Origin: Amycolatopsis nalaikhensis | Lineage (GTDB): Bacteria; Actinomycetota; Actinomycetes; Mycobacteriales; Pseudonocardiaceae | DNA: 64,000 nucleotides | Assembly (NCBI RefSeq): GCF_030264295.1 | Contig: NZ_CP127173.1 | Span: 2,673,501 to 2,737,500 of the forward strand | Direction of reading: 5' to 3' | Shown here: positions 45,357 to 55,660 of the stretch, piece by piece | How positions within the stretch are numbered: position 1 is the first letter of the stretch | Layout of the letters: the number at the start of each line of letters is the position of its first letter | Program-made: the position numbers and the translations under genes | Notes under the pieces: model-generated | Database searches by the model: none | Seen by the model: only the letters and a program-made list of their open reading frames with translations | What the model was told of the DNA's origin: nothing

Positions 45357-46496
45357 ATGCGCCGAGCCGTCGTCCTGACCGCCACCGCCGCGTTGTCCGC
45401 CGGACTGCTTTCCGGTGCCTCCGCGGGGGAAGTGTCGCCGTCGCAGCACCCGGCCGTCTTCGAGACGGTGTTCGCCGCACCGCTCGGCTTGGAGGGTCTG
45501 ACGACCGACGGCCGCGGCAACCTCTACTCACCGGCGCGCGGGGCCGATCCCTGTCCCGTCTACCGCGTCGCGGCTTCCGGTGGTCCGGCGGCGGTCGTCG
45601 GCACGATCCCGGGTCCGTGCAACCCCGCCGGGCTGGCGTTCGACCGCGACGGCCGCCTGTACGTCGCGAACGGCGAGACCGTCGTGTCGTTCGTGCCGGA
45701 CGCGGCGAACCCGCCGTCCGCGACGGTGTTCACCCGCGGTGTCCCCGGCGCGAACGGACTCGCGTTCGACCGCGACGGCGCGCTGTGGATCTCCGACGGC
45801 GGCACCGGACAGGGCCGCGTGTGGCGAGCCGGCGCGGACGGCGTCGCGGCCGAGGCGTTCCGCGTGCAGCCGATGGTCAGCGACGTCAACGCGGTCAACG
45901 GCGTCGGCGGGATCGGCCGGGACGTGCGCGGCCTGCCGCCCGGCACGGTCACGATCACGCCGAACGGGCGTACCGCGGCGGACACCGCGGGTTCGCAGCA
46001 CATCGTGGCGAACGGCTTGGCGTTCACCGCCGACGGCACCCTCCTGATCGCCGACACCGCACGCGGCGCGCTCTGGCGCGTGCCGATGGACCGCTCGGGC
46101 CGCCCGCGCGCGTCGACCGGCTGCGACGTCGCGTTCCCGGCGAACACCCTGTGCCTGGACGCGGTCGACGTGCAGCACCCGTACCTCGAGGGCGCCGACG
46201 GGATCGTCCTCGACCGCGCGGGCAACGTCTGGACGGCGGTCAACGAGCGCAACGCGATCGTCCTGGCCCGCCGCGACGGCCGCGTCATCGAGTACTTCCG
46301 CAACCTGGCCGACGCGACGACGAAGCTGCGCAACGGCGGACCGCTGGAGTTCCCGACCAGCCCGGTCCTGCTGCCGGACGGCCGTCTCTGCGTCACGCAG
46401 TCCGACGGCAACCGCCGCGACAACTCACCGAACACGGCGGGCGAAGCCACTCCGACGGGCCCGGTGCGCGCGAAGATCTCCTGCGTGAAGCCCTGA
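45357..46496 (+). CDS. Exported SMP-30/gluconolactonase-like beta-propeller protein
   Basis: A 379-residue exported protein. A signal peptide of about 23 residues (SGASAG) is followed by repeated propeller blades: GLEGLTTDGRGNLYSPAR, GLAFDRDGRLYVANG, GLAFDRDGALWISDGG, GLAFTADGTLLIADTARGALWRV and GIVLDRAGNVWTAVNERNAIV. Metal-binding Asn and Asp residues typical of SMP-30 lactonases are visible in these blades. Substrate unknown. GGGAGG precedes the ATG. Confidence 0.85.
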   Translation: MRRAVVLTATAALSAGLLSGASAGEVSPSQHPAVFETVFAAPLGLEGLTTDGRGNLYSPARGADPCPVYRVAASGGPAAVVGTIPGPCNPAGLAFDRDGRLYVANGETVVSFVPDAANPPSATVFTRGVPGANGLAFDRDGALWISDGGTGQGRVWRAGADGVAAEAFRVQPMVSDVNAVNGVGGIGRDVRGLPPGTVTITPNGRTAADTAGSQHIVANGLAFTADGTLLIADTARGALWRVPMDRSGRPRASTGCDVAFPANTLCLDAVDVQHPYLEGADGIVLDRAGNVWTAVNERNAIVLARRDGRVIEYFRNLADATTKLRNGGPLEFPTSPVLLPDGRLCVTQSDGNRRDNSPNTAGEATPTGPVRAKISCVKP

Positions 46497-46540
46497 TCGG
46501 GGGTATGCCGGGCGCGGGCGGCTGTGCGCATGATGCAGTC

Positions 46541-47932
46541 ATGCGCTCGAAGATCCTGACCGCCGGGCTGGTCCTGGCGCTGACCGCCGCACTCGGGGGT
46601 GTGGCCGCGGCCGACGCGCGTCCTGGGGGACGACCGAAGCTGACGGATCCGCACCCGTGCCCGGGCCAACCGGGTTTCACGTGCTCGACGCTGACCGTCC
46701 CGTTCGACCACACGGGCCGGCTGCCGGGCACGCTCGACCTCGCCGTCGCGACCGCCGACAACGTGACCGCGCCCAAGGGCGTGCTGCTGTTCCTGACCGG
46801 CGGCCCCGGCCAGGGCGGCGTCGGGTCCATCACGCGGATCGCGACGCAACGGCTGCCGGAGGTCGCGAAGGACTACCGGTTCGTCATGCTCGACCAGCGC
46901 GGGACCGGGCCACAGGGCGCGTTGAAGTGCCCCGGCCTGCAGGCGCAGATGGGCAGTTCGGACATCGCGACGCCGACGCCCGAAGCGGTGAAGGAGTGCG
47001 CGGGCATCCTCGGCGAGACGGCACCGCTGTATTCGACCGACCAGACGGTCGCGGACTTCGACCAGCTCCGCCAGGCGCTGGGCGTGCCGAAGATGGTGGT
47101 CGACGGCGTCTCGTACGGCTCGTTCACGGCGGCGCGGTACGCGATCGCGCACCCGGGCCACGTCAGCAAGGTGGTGCTGGACTCGGTGCTGCCGCACCAC
47201 GCGACGGCATCGGCATCGCTGTACCTGACCGGGCTGACGGCGGAGGCCCGCGTGCTGCGCGCGGCGTGCGCGGTGGCCCCGGCGTGCGGCTACGACCCGG
47301 CCGAGGACCTGGCGTGGGTGGTCCGGAATCGCGGCACTGCGGACGGCGTGAAGATCTTCGACCTGATCGTGACGTACGAGTTCGTCGATCCCACCTACCG
47401 CAATCCCGAAGCGGGCGACGTGATCGGCGCGGTGCACGCGGCCCGCTCCGGCGCACCGTCGCGGTTGGACGAACTGCTGGAGGCGTACAAGTCCGGCGGC
47501 GACGACCCGGCGTCGTTCAGCGCCGGCCTCCACGCGGCGACCCTGTGCGCGGACCAGCGCTTCCCGTGGGGCTCCGCGGCGACGCCGGTCGCGTTGCGGC
47601 AGCCGCTGTTGTCCTTGGCCGCGCGTGCGTTGCCGCCTTCGGCGACTTGGCCGTACACCACGGAAGTGGCGACGCAGCAAGGATTCATCCAGAGCTGCCT
47701 GCCGTGGCCCGCGGAACGGCCCGGCTCGAACCCGGCCGGGCCGTTGCCGGACGTCCCGGTGCTGCTGCTCAACGGCGACCGCGATCTGTCGACGCCGTTG
47801 GAGTGGGCGCGGGAGGAAGCGGCCCAGGCGCCGCGCGGTCAGCTGGTGATCGTCCCGGGCGAGTCGCACTCGATCCAGAACCGCGAGCGCGGGCACGCGG
47901 GCCGGGACGCGGTGCTCAGCTTCCTGCGCTGA
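46541..47932 (+). CDS. Exported alpha/beta hydrolase (peptidase S33, tripeptidyl aminopeptidase-like)
   Basis: A 463-residue secreted hydrolase. A signal peptide of about 24 residues (GVAAADA) is followed by the S33 layout: oxyanion loop FLTGGPGQGG, MLDQRGTGPQG, nucleophile Ser191 in VDGVSYGSF, Asp415 in NGDRDLSTP and His443 in PGESHSI. The triad is complete. Actinomycete members release tripeptides or amino acids from peptide N-termini. The ATG at 46541 starts MRSKILTAG, the signal peptide. Confidence 0.9.
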   Translation: MRSKILTAGLVLALTAALGGVAAADARPGGRPKLTDPHPCPGQPGFTCSTLTVPFDHTGRLPGTLDLAVATADNVTAPKGVLLFLTGGPGQGGVGSITRIATQRLPEVAKDYRFVMLDQRGTGPQGALKCPGLQAQMGSSDIATPTPEAVKECAGILGETAPLYSTDQTVADFDQLRQALGVPKMVVDGVSYGSFTAARYAIAHPGHVSKVVLDSVLPHHATASASLYLTGLTAEARVLRAACAVAPACGYDPAEDLAWVVRNRGTADGVKIFDLIVTYEFVDPTYRNPEAGDVIGAVHAARSGAPSRLDELLEAYKSGGDDPASFSAGLHAATLCADQRFPWGSAATPVALRQPLLSLAARALPPSATWPYTTEVATQQGFIQSCLPWPAERPGSNPAGPLPDVPVLLLNGDRDLSTPLEWAREEAAQAPRGQLVIVPGESHSIQNRERGHAGRDAVLSFLR

Positions 47933-47948
47933 GCACCGGCCAGCCCGC

Positions 47949-49163
47949 TCAAGCCGTCCAGGTGACCGGCAGCTCGTGCACCCCGTAGATGTTCATGTCC
48001 GTCCGCAGCCGCACCTCCTCGGCGGGGACGGCGAGCGCCAGCGTCGGGAAGCGGCGCAGCAGGCCCTCGAAGCCCGCGCGCATCTCGATGCGGGCTAGCT
48101 GCTGGCCGAGGCACTGGTGGACGCCGTGGCCGAAGGACAGCAACCCGCGCGCGTTGCGGTGGATGTCCAGCTCGTCCGGGTTCTCGAAGCGCTGCGGGTC
48201 GCGGTTGGCGGCCAGCAGGGACACGACGACCGTCGAGCCCTTCGGGATCGTCTCGCCGCCGAGTTCGAGGTCTTCGGTGGCGTAGCGGAAAAAGATGTCC
48301 GCGACGGACAGGTAGCGCAGGAGCTCCTCGACGGCGCCGGGCATCAGCTCCGGGTTCGCGCGCAGCTCGGCGAGCTGTTCGGGGTGCTCCAGCAGCGCGA
48401 AGGTGCCCAGCGACAGCATGTTCGCGGTCGTCTCGTGGCCCGCGAGCAGCAGCAGGAAGGCGGCGCCGGTCAGCTCCTCGATCGTCAGGTCCTCGTGGCG
48501 CGCCAGGTCGGACAGGATGTCCTCGCCCGGCTCGGCGCGCTTGCTCATCACCAGCTGGGCGAGGTAGCCGGTCAGCGCGCCGATCGCGGCCATCTTCTCC
48601 TCCAGCGTCTGGTCGCGGACCATGAACTGGGCGGAGTTGGCCTGAAAGGTGTCCCGGTCCTCGTATGGGACGCCGAGCAGCTCGCAGATCACCAGCGACG
48701 GCACCGGCAGCGCGAACTCCTTCACCAGGTCGGCCGGCGCGGTCAGGCTCGCCAGGTGGTCCAGCTGCCGCTCGACGATGTCGGCGATGTGCTCTTCGAG
48801 CTGCTTCATGCGCTTCACCGTGAACGCGGCCGTCAGGCGCTTGCGCATCCGGCCGTGGTCCGGCGGGTCCATCGAGATGAACAAGCCGGGCATCTGCGGG
48901 GACGGCTCGGTCGCGGCGGGCATGCCCGTCTCGTACGGCACGTGGACGACACCGAGGTCGAACCGCGAGCTGAACCGTATGTCGGCCATCATCTGGCGGA
49001 CCGCTTCGTAGCCCGTGACGAGCCAGCCTTCGTGCCCGTCGGGGAAGACCAGCGGGCTGACCGGCCGGGACTCGCGCAGCCGGGAGATCTCGCGCGGCGG
49101 GTCGAACGGGCCCGCGTCGCGGTGCATCGGGAGACCGTTCGGGATGGCGGCCGTCTGGCTCAT
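47949..49163 (-). CDS. Cytochrome P450 (soluble actinomycete type)
   Basis: A 404-residue bacterial P450. The I-helix has LLLAGHETT, the ExxR motif lies in EELLRY, and the heme-binding loop is FGHGVHQCLGQQLAR with Cys351 as ligand. Such enzymes resemble CYP105/107 of antibiotic pathways and need ferredoxin and reductase. AAAGGA precedes the ATG. It is divergent from an AfsR-type regulator across the heptamer-repeat region at 49212-49240. Confidence 0.94.
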   Translation of the reverse strand: MSQTAAIPNGLPMHRDAGPFDPPREISRLRESRPVSPLVFPDGHEGWLVTGYEAVRQMMADIRFSSRFDLGVVHVPYETGMPAATEPSPQMPGLFISMDPPDHGRMRKRLTAAFTVKRMKQLEEHIADIVERQLDHLASLTAPADLVKEFALPVPSLVICELLGVPYEDRDTFQANSAQFMVRDQTLEEKMAAIGALTGYLAQLVMSKRAEPGEDILSDLARHEDLTIEELTGAAFLLLLAGHETTANMLSLGTFALLEHPEQLAELRANPELMPGAVEELLRYLSVADIFFRYATEDLELGGETIPKGSTVVVSLLAANRDPQRFENPDELDIHRNARGLLSFGHGVHQCLGQQLARIEMRAGFEGLLRRFPTLALAVPAEEVRLRTDMNIYGVHELPVTWTA

Positions 49164-49211
49164 CGGATGTCCTTTCGTGGTGGTTCGCTGCGTTCACGGT
49201 CGCCGGGAGAC

Positions 49212-49240
49212 CTGACACGCGCCTGACACGGCTCTGACAT
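49212..49240 (-). promoter_or_regulatory. Three 11-base-spaced heptamer repeats (SARP/AfsR-type operator) before the P450 gene
   Basis: CTGACAC at 49212-49218, CTGACAC at 49223-49229 and CTGACAT at 49234-49240 repeat every 11 bases on the plus strand. Direct heptamer repeats at 11-base spacing are the binding pattern of SARP-type regulators. They are 49-77 bases upstream of the P450 and lie between it and the divergent AfsR-type gene. Confidence 0.75.
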
Positions 49241-49275
49241 CGGCCAAGGCGGGTATGCGCGCGGCGCGCCCGTGG

Positions 49276-49281
49276 CAAAAT
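49276..49281 (+). promoter_or_regulatory. Candidate -10 element of the AfsR-type regulator gene
   Basis: CAAAAT ends six bases before the GTG at 49288 and there is no ribosome site, which fits leaderless transcription. Confidence 0.35.
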
Positions 49282-49287
49282 CGCCGC

Positions 49288-52200
49288 GTGCAGATCGGGA
49301 TGCTCGGACCGTTCGAAGCTCGCACGGATGACGGCGTCCCCGCCGACGTGCCGGGCGCCCGTCTGCGCGGCCTGCTGGTCGCCCTCGCGCTCGACCCGGG
49401 CCGCGTGGTCCCGAAGGCGACGCTGGTCGACTGGATCTGGGGCGAGCAGCCGCCGGCCGACGCGGCGAACGCGTTGCAGCGCTTGGTTTCCCGGCTGCGG
49501 AAAGCGCTGCCCGACGGCGTGGTCGAGGGCCAGCCGGACGGCTACCGGCTGCGCGTCGACCCCGACGCTGTCGACGCCGTGCGGTTCGAACGCCTCCTCG
49601 GCCAAGCCCGCGACGATGAAGATCCGCGGCGGCTGCGCGAGGCGCTGGCGTTGTGGCGTGGTGCGGCCATGCAGGACGTCGGCCTGCAGGAGAGCGAAGC
49701 CTTCGACGCCGCCGTCACGCGGCTCGAAGGGCTGCGCCTGACGGCCTTGGAAGACCGGTACGACGCGGAGATCCGGCTCGGCCACGGCGCCAAACTGGTC
49801 ACCGAGCTGACCGACCTCGTCGCCGCGAACCCGATGCGGGAACGGCTCGTCGCGGCCTTGATGCGGGCCCTCGCCGCGGGCGGCCGCGACAACGAAGCCC
49901 TGCTCGTTTACCAGCGCACGCGGGAAGAACTCGCCGACGCGCTGGGCGTCGACCCTTCACCTGAACTGTCCGAACTGCACGTCGCCCTGCTGCGGGGTGA
50001 ACTCGGGCGGCGCGAAGAGCCGCGGAAGACCAACCTGCGCGCCGAGCTGACCAGCTACGTCGGCAAGGAATCCGACGTCGCCGAGGTCCGCGAGCTCGTC
50101 GGCGGGCACCGGCTCACCACGCTGATCGGGCCGGGCGGCTCGGGGAAGACCAGGCTGGCCACGGAAACCGCGCGGGGGTTGCTCGGCGACCTGCCGGACG
50201 GCGTCTGGCTGGTCGAACTGGCGGCCATCGGCGCCGGTGGGGACGTCGCCCAGGCGACGCTCGCCGCCCTCAGCCTGCGTGACGCGCTGCTCGGCGACGT
50301 CCCCGACGCGGAGCCGACCGACCGGGTCATCGCCGCCGTCCGCGACCGGGAAGCGTTGCTGATCCTCGACAACTGCGAGCACGTGATCGAGTCCGCGGCG
50401 GCGTTCGCGCACCGGGTGCTCGGCGAGTGCCGTCGGCTGCGGATCCTCGCGACGAGCCGCGAGCCGCTCGGCATCACCGGTGAGGCGCTGTGGGCGGTCG
50501 CGCCGCTGGTCCTGCCCGCGGAGTCCGCGACGTCCGCGGAAATCGAGTCGTCCCCGGCGGTCCGGCTGCTGCGGGACCGGGCGAGCGCGGTGCGCAAGGA
50601 CCTCGCGGCCGACGACGGCACATCGGCGACCATGGCTCGCATCTGCCGCGCGCTGGACGGGATGCCGCTGGCCATCGAGCTCGCCGCCGCCCGGCTGCGC
50701 ACGATGTCGCTCGACCAGCTCGCGCACCGACTCGACGACCGCTTCCGCCTGCTGACCGGCGGCAGCCGCACCGCGTTGCCGCGCCACCGGACGCTGCGCG
50801 CGGTCATCGACTGGAGCTGGGAATTGCTCAGCGACGCCGAACGCGTGGTGCTGCGCCGGCTTTCGGTGTTCTCCGGCGGCGCGAGCATCGAAGCGGCCGA
50901 GCGGGTTTGCGCGGACGACGGCGTCGAGGCGTGGGAAGTGCTCGAGCTGCTCACCGCGCTGACCGAAAAGTCTTTGGTGGTCACCGGCGACGAAGAGGCG
51001 CCGCGGTACCGGATGCTCGGCACGATCAAGGAGTACGCCGAGCAGCGGCTCGCCGAAGCGGGCGAAGTGGACGTCGCCCGCCACGCGCACCTGGCGTACT
51101 TCACCGAACTCGCGGAGGCGGCCGAGCCGCACCTCCGCCGAGCCGACCAGCTGCCGTGGCTCGCGAAACTCGAGGCCGAGCACGACAACATCGCGGCCGC
51201 GATGCGGGGCGCGCTGGCGGCGGGCGAAGCGCACGGCGCGATGCGGCTCGCGGCAGCCGCGGGCTGGTACTGGCTGCTCGGCGGGCACCGCGCCGAAGGC
51301 ACCGAGCTGACCACCGCGGCCGCGAGCACCGAAGGCGAAGTCCCCGACGAAGTCCGGGCCACGGCGTACGCGTTCGCCGCGTACTTCATCACCGCAGGCC
51401 AGGCTGACCAGTTCCAGGCGGAGGACTGGATCCACCAGGCCTACGCGATCAGCAGGCGGATCCCGCACCGCCACCCGGCGCTGGGGTTCGTCGCGCCGCT
51501 GGAGCGGATGCTGCGGGAACCGGCCGAATTCCTGCCCGCGTTCGAAGAGCTGCTCGACGACGAAGACCCGTGGACGCGCGCGCAGGCCCGGCTGACGCTC
51601 GGCCGGATGCGGATCATGCTCGGCCGCGACGAACGTCAAGCCGACGAAGACATCGAGACCGCGCTCGCCGAGTTCCAGGAGCTGGGCGAACGCTGGGGCA
51701 TCTCGTCGGCGCTGACCGCGCTGGCCGACCGGCTCGCGGTGCGGGGCGAGTTCGACCGCGCGTGCCTGCACTACGAGCAGGCAGCCGACGCCGTCACCGA
51801 GGTAGGAACCATCGAGGACGTGCTGCGCATCCGCGCGGGGCAGGCCCAGGCGTACTGGCTCTCCGGCGACGCCCGGGCGAGCTCGGCCGCGATGGCAGAG
51901 GCGCAGCGCTGCGCGGACCGGATCGTCTGGCCCGACGCGCTGGCCGAGCTGGCACTGGCGAAGGCGGAACTCGCCCGCCGCCAGGGCGACCCGGAGCAGG
52001 CGCACCAGCAGATCGCCCACGCCCGCGCGGTGCAGCGCGGCGAGTCCTACACCCAAGCCGTGGAGCACGACCTGCTCGGCTACCTCGCCGAAGACCTGGG
52101 AGAAGCACGCGAGCACCGCGCCGAAGCCTTCCGCGCGGTGGCGGAATCGGTGAACGCGCCGCTGATCGCGCGGGTGCTCGTCGGCGTCGCGGACCTGGCT

Positions 52201-52407
52201 CTGCGTCAGGAGCAGTACGCGCAAGCCGCGCGACTGCTCGCGGCGAGCACGGCCGTGCGCGGCCTGCCGGATCGGTCCCTCCCGGACGAGGCCCGGATCG
52301 AGCAAGCCGCACGGCGCGGCCTCGGCGACACGGGGTTCACCGAGGCCACGCGGGACGGGGCGGAAGCGGACTGGCGCGAACTCGCCGCGGTCACGCTCGC
52401 TTCTTGA
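49288..52407 (+). CDS. AfsR/SARP-family regulator (OmpR-type HTH, BTAD, NB-ARC, TPR-like)
   Basis: A 1039-residue cytoplasmic regulator. It has an OmpR-type DNA-binding domain (about 1-95: GARLRGLLVALALDPGRVV, LVDWIWGEQPPADAANALQRLVSRLRKAL), a BTAD (about 100-240), an NB-ARC ATPase (about 260-560; Walker A GPGGSGKTRLA near 281, Walker B ALLILDN near 355, and RLRILATSRE) and a TPR-like helical C-terminus (about 600-1039). Full-length AfsR-like proteins activate secondary-metabolite genes. GTG at 49288 follows the usual start, VQIGMLGPFEA. It is the natural candidate to bind the heptamer repeats at 49212 and 54084. Confidence 0.93.
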   Translation: MQIGMLGPFEARTDDGVPADVPGARLRGLLVALALDPGRVVPKATLVDWIWGEQPPADAANALQRLVSRLRKALPDGVVEGQPDGYRLRVDPDAVDAVRFERLLGQARDDEDPRRLREALALWRGAAMQDVGLQESEAFDAAVTRLEGLRLTALEDRYDAEIRLGHGAKLVTELTDLVAANPMRERLVAALMRALAAGGRDNEALLVYQRTREELADALGVDPSPELSELHVALLRGELGRREEPRKTNLRAELTSYVGKESDVAEVRELVGGHRLTTLIGPGGSGKTRLATETARGLLGDLPDGVWLVELAAIGAGGDVAQATLAALSLRDALLGDVPDAEPTDRVIAAVRDREALLILDNCEHVIESAAAFAHRVLGECRRLRILATSREPLGITGEALWAVAPLVLPAESATSAEIESSPAVRLLRDRASAVRKDLAADDGTSATMARICRALDGMPLAIELAAARLRTMSLDQLAHRLDDRFRLLTGGSRTALPRHRTLRAVIDWSWELLSDAERVVLRRLSVFSGGASIEAAERVCADDGVEAWEVLELLTALTEKSLVVTGDEEAPRYRMLGTIKEYAEQRLAEAGEVDVARHAHLAYFTELAEAAEPHLRRADQLPWLAKLEAEHDNIAAAMRGALAAGEAHGAMRLAAAAGWYWLLGGHRAEGTELTTAAASTEGEVPDEVRATAYAFAAYFITAGQADQFQAEDWIHQAYAISRRIPHRHPALGFVAPLERMLREPAEFLPAFEELLDDEDPWTRAQARLTLGRMRIMLGRDERQADEDIETALAEFQELGERWGISSALTALADRLAVRGEFDRACLHYEQAADAVTEVGTIEDVLRIRAGQAQAYWLSGDARASSAAMAEAQRCADRIVWPDALAELALAKAELARRQGDPEQAHQQIAHARAVQRGESYTQAVEHDLLGYLAEDLGEAREHRAEAFRAVAESVNAPLIARVLVGVADLALRQEQYAQAARLLAASTAVRGLPDRSLPDEARIEQAARRGLGDTGFTEATRDGAEADWRELAAVTLAS

Positions 52408-53127
52408 AGGTCGACCGCGCCCACAGGTACCCGACCAGCGCGATGCCGACGCACCAGCCGACAGCGGCCATCGCGTACCCGGCGGACGGCGTTCCGTTGA
52501 GCAGGCCACGCACGGTCTCGATGATCGGCGTAAACGGCTGGTACTCCGCGAACTCGCGCAGGCCGGGACCCATCTTGTCGGCGGGCGCGATCGCGCTGCT
52601 GAAGAACGGCAGCATGACCAGCGGCACCGAGGCGAGCCCCGCCGTCTCCGGCGACTTCGCCGCGAGGCCGAGGGCGATGGTGAGCCAGCCGGCCGCGACG
52701 GCGAGCAGCACGACGATGCCGAACACGCCGAGCCAGCCGAGGAAGCTCGCCGACGGGCTGAACCCGAGCAGGAAAGCGACGCCGACGAGCGCGGCGATGG
52801 CGACCAGGTTGGTCAGCACGCTGGCGACGACGTGCCCGGTCAGCACCGCGCCGCGGGAAACGTCCATGACCTTGAACCGGTTGATGATGCCCTTGGTCAT
52901 GTCGGAGTTCACCGACGTCGCGGTGGCGCCCAGGCCATAGCAGACGGCCAGCAGCATCAGGCCGGGTGTCGCGTAGTCGACGTAATCGACGCCGACGTCG
53001 AACGCGTCGCCGAGCATGTAGACGAACATCAGCATGATCACGATGGGCATGAGGACGGCGTTGAACACCGAGGTCGGGTTGCGCGCGATGTGCTTGAAGT
53101 TGCGGCGCACCATGACGAGTGAGTGGT

Positions 53128-53131
<4 letters not shown>
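52391..53131 (-). CDS. DrrB-like ABC-2 exporter permease
   Basis: A 246-residue membrane protein with six segments. It has the DrrB-type start MVRRNFKHIARNPTSVFNAVLMPIVIMLMFVYM, the cytosolic KGIINRFKVMDVSRGAVLTGHV coupling helix and the C-terminal EYQPFTPIIETVRGLLNG motif. The family exports polyketide or other drug-like products. Its ATG overlaps the ATPase stop by four bases. Its 3' end runs 17 bases into the convergent AfsR-type gene. Confidence 0.93.
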
Positions 53132-54060
<929 letters not shown>

Positions 54061-54083
54061 GGGCATGACTTTCGAGGTCGGTC

Positions 54084-54124
54084 CTGACACGGACCTGACC
54101 CCGGACTGACACGGGCCCTGACAC
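54084..54124 (-). promoter_or_regulatory. Four heptamer repeats (SARP/AfsR-type operator) before the DrrAB-type operon
   Basis: CTGACAC 54084-54090, CTGACCC 54095-54101, CTGACAC 54106-54112 and CTGACAC 54118-54124 on the plus strand; periods are 11, 11 and 12 bases. The same heptamer, spacing and orientation relative to the gene occur before the P450 gene. Confidence 0.75.
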
Positions 54125-54125
54125 G

Positions 54126-54153
54126 AAAAAACCCTCTCGGACGAGAGGGTTTT
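54126..54153 (-). terminator. Terminator after tRNA-Ala
   Basis: On the minus strand an about 11-base-pair stem (AAAACCCTCTC with its complement) is followed by a T-run. It ends the tRNA-Ala transcript just before the heptamer repeats. Confidence 0.85.
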
Positions 54154-54159
54154 CGCTTG

Positions 54160-54232
54160 TGGAGCTGAGGGGAATCGAACCCCTGACCCCCGCCTTGCAA
54201 AGGCGGTGCTCTACCAATTGAGCTACAGCCCC
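54160..54232 (-). tRNA. tRNA-Ala (anticodon TGC)
   Basis: The minus strand reads GGGGCTGTAGCTCAATTGG, then an anticodon arm CCGCC TTTGCAA GGCGG (anticodon TGC) and a T arm CAGGGGTTCGATTCCCCTC; the 3' acceptor is CAGCTCC plus discriminator A. One G-U pair occurs in the acceptor stem. tRNA-Ala next to tRNA-Ile sequence near the origin matches alaT/ileT. Confidence 0.95.
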
Positions 54233-54263
54233 GGAAGCGGGTGGCGCACCACCCGCCGGAAGA

Positions 54264-54431
54264 TCAGTTGTGGGACGCGCCCGCCGGCTTGGCCGGGGTG
54301 GTGCCGTTGCTGGAGGGGACCGGCGCGGTCGCCTCACGCCAGAGGTCGGCTTCGGCCTTGGCCGCCTTGTTGCGCTTCACGACGAACAGGACGCCGCCCG
54401 CGATGACCGCGAGTGCCAGCAGCTTCTTCAC
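54264..54431 (-). CDS. DLW-39 family small protein
   Basis: A 55-residue protein: GTG start, a hydrophobic helix (KKLLALAVIAGGVLFVVK) and then KRNKAAKAEADLWREAT, the DLW motif of the family, followed by a Pro/Ser/Thr tail. Members lie beside the alaT/ileT tRNAs near the origin of many actinomycetes. AGGGGG precedes the GTG. Function unknown. Confidence 0.85.
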   Translation of the reverse strand: MKKLLALAVIAGGVLFVVKRNKAAKAEADLWREATAPVPSSNGTTPAKPAGASHN

Positions 54432-54836
54432 CGAAGCCCCCTTCTCAGCTTGCTTCCCTTACCCCGTGATGTTACTGCACCGCCACGGGACGCCGTCGGG
54501 CGCGGTGGTTCCACGTGGAACCACGATTCCGCAGGTAACGCACGTCACACGTACGGGGAAATACCAGCCTGGGCGGTCCTGTTGAAGTGAGTGGTCGACG
54601 TGCCCACCGTGTCCCCCGGGCCGCAACCACTGCCTTCGCGGAATACCGCCCGGCTGGAGCCGCGATGAGCCACTCGCCGAGAGGCGACCGTGGCGCGCGC
54701 CGACCGCGACATCTCAGCCCTGCCGGTTCATTCTCTTCCCGGCAGGGCTGACCTGTATCCGGCGGCAAGGTGGCCCTCGCGGTACCTGGATCGCCAGGGT
54801 CTCCCCGACGTCCAGGGCACCTGTCACGTTGTTCGA
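54432..54836. other. Intergenic stretch with no supported gene
   Basis: About 400 bases between the DLW-39 start and the SDR start. I find no convincing gene, repeat or RNA here. The promoter of the SDR gene is expected near its 3' end; possible frames on the minus strand have shadow-like Arg/Pro-rich composition. Confidence 0.5.
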
Positions 54837-55640
54837 ATGGCGCACAACCACTTCACCACGCACCCGGAACTTTTCGATCTGAGTGGAAAACACGCACTTG
54901 TCACCGGCGGCACCCGGGGCATCGGGACGATGATCGCGCGCGGCCTCCTGCAGGCGGGCGCCCGCGTCGTCGTCAGCTCCCGCGACGCGGACGCGTGCGC
55001 GGAGGCACAGCGTCACCTGTCCGAATTCGGCGACGTTCAAGCCATCCCCGCCGACCTGTCCAGGTACGACGAGTGCCAGCGCCTCGCCGAGCTCATCCAG
55101 GCCGACTCGGAACGCCTGGACATCCTCGTCAACAACGCGGGAGCGATGTGGCGCGAGCCGCTGGAGACGTTCCCGGCCGAGGCGTGGGACGCGGTGGTCG
55201 ACCTCAACCTCAAGTCGCCGTTCTGGCTGGTGCAGGCGCTGCTTCCGGCACTCCGCAAGGCGGGCACGGCCGATGATCCCGCGCGGATCGTCAACATCGG
55301 CAGCATCGCCGCCATCCACGTCGCCGAGTCGCCGAACTACTCGTACGCCAGCAGCAAAGCGGGACTCCACCAGCTCACCCGGGTGCTGGCCCGGGAACTG
55401 GGCCCGCAGCACGTCACGGTGAACGCGGTGGCCCCGGGACCGTTCCCGTCGCGGATGATGGCGGCCACGCTCGACGCCGTCGGCGAGCAGATCGCGGCGA
55501 AGGCCCCGCTGCGCCGCCTCGGCCGCGACGACGACATGGCGGGGATCGCGGTGTTCCTCGCCAGCCGGGCTGGGGCGTACCTCACGGGCACGGTCATCCC
55601 GGTCGACGGCGGCATCGCCACGACCGCGACGGGTACCTGA
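54837..55640 (+). CDS. Short-chain dehydrogenase/reductase (fabG-like)
   Basis: A 267-residue SDR. The cofactor motif is TGGTRGIG, the catalytic Ser is in NIGSIAAIHV and Tyr and Lys in YSYASSKAG; NNAGAM and VNAVAPGPF are standard. It ends TGTVIPVDGG. The TGGTRGIG motif with SSRDAD suggests NADP use. ATG at 54837 begins MAHNHFTTHPELFDLSGK. It is followed after about 20 bases by an XRE-type regulator pseudogene, a frequent pairing. Confidence 0.92.
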   Translation: MAHNHFTTHPELFDLSGKHALVTGGTRGIGTMIARGLLQAGARVVVSSRDADACAEAQRHLSEFGDVQAIPADLSRYDECQRLAELIQADSERLDILVNNAGAMWREPLETFPAEAWDAVVDLNLKSPFWLVQALLPALRKAGTADDPARIVNIGSIAAIHVAESPNYSYASSKAGLHQLTRVLARELGPQHVTVNAVAPGPFPSRMMAATLDAVGEQIAAKAPLRRLGRDDDMAGIAVFLASRAGAYLTGTVIPVDGGIATTATGT

Positions 55641-55660
55641 GCGTCGGCGCGAGGACTACC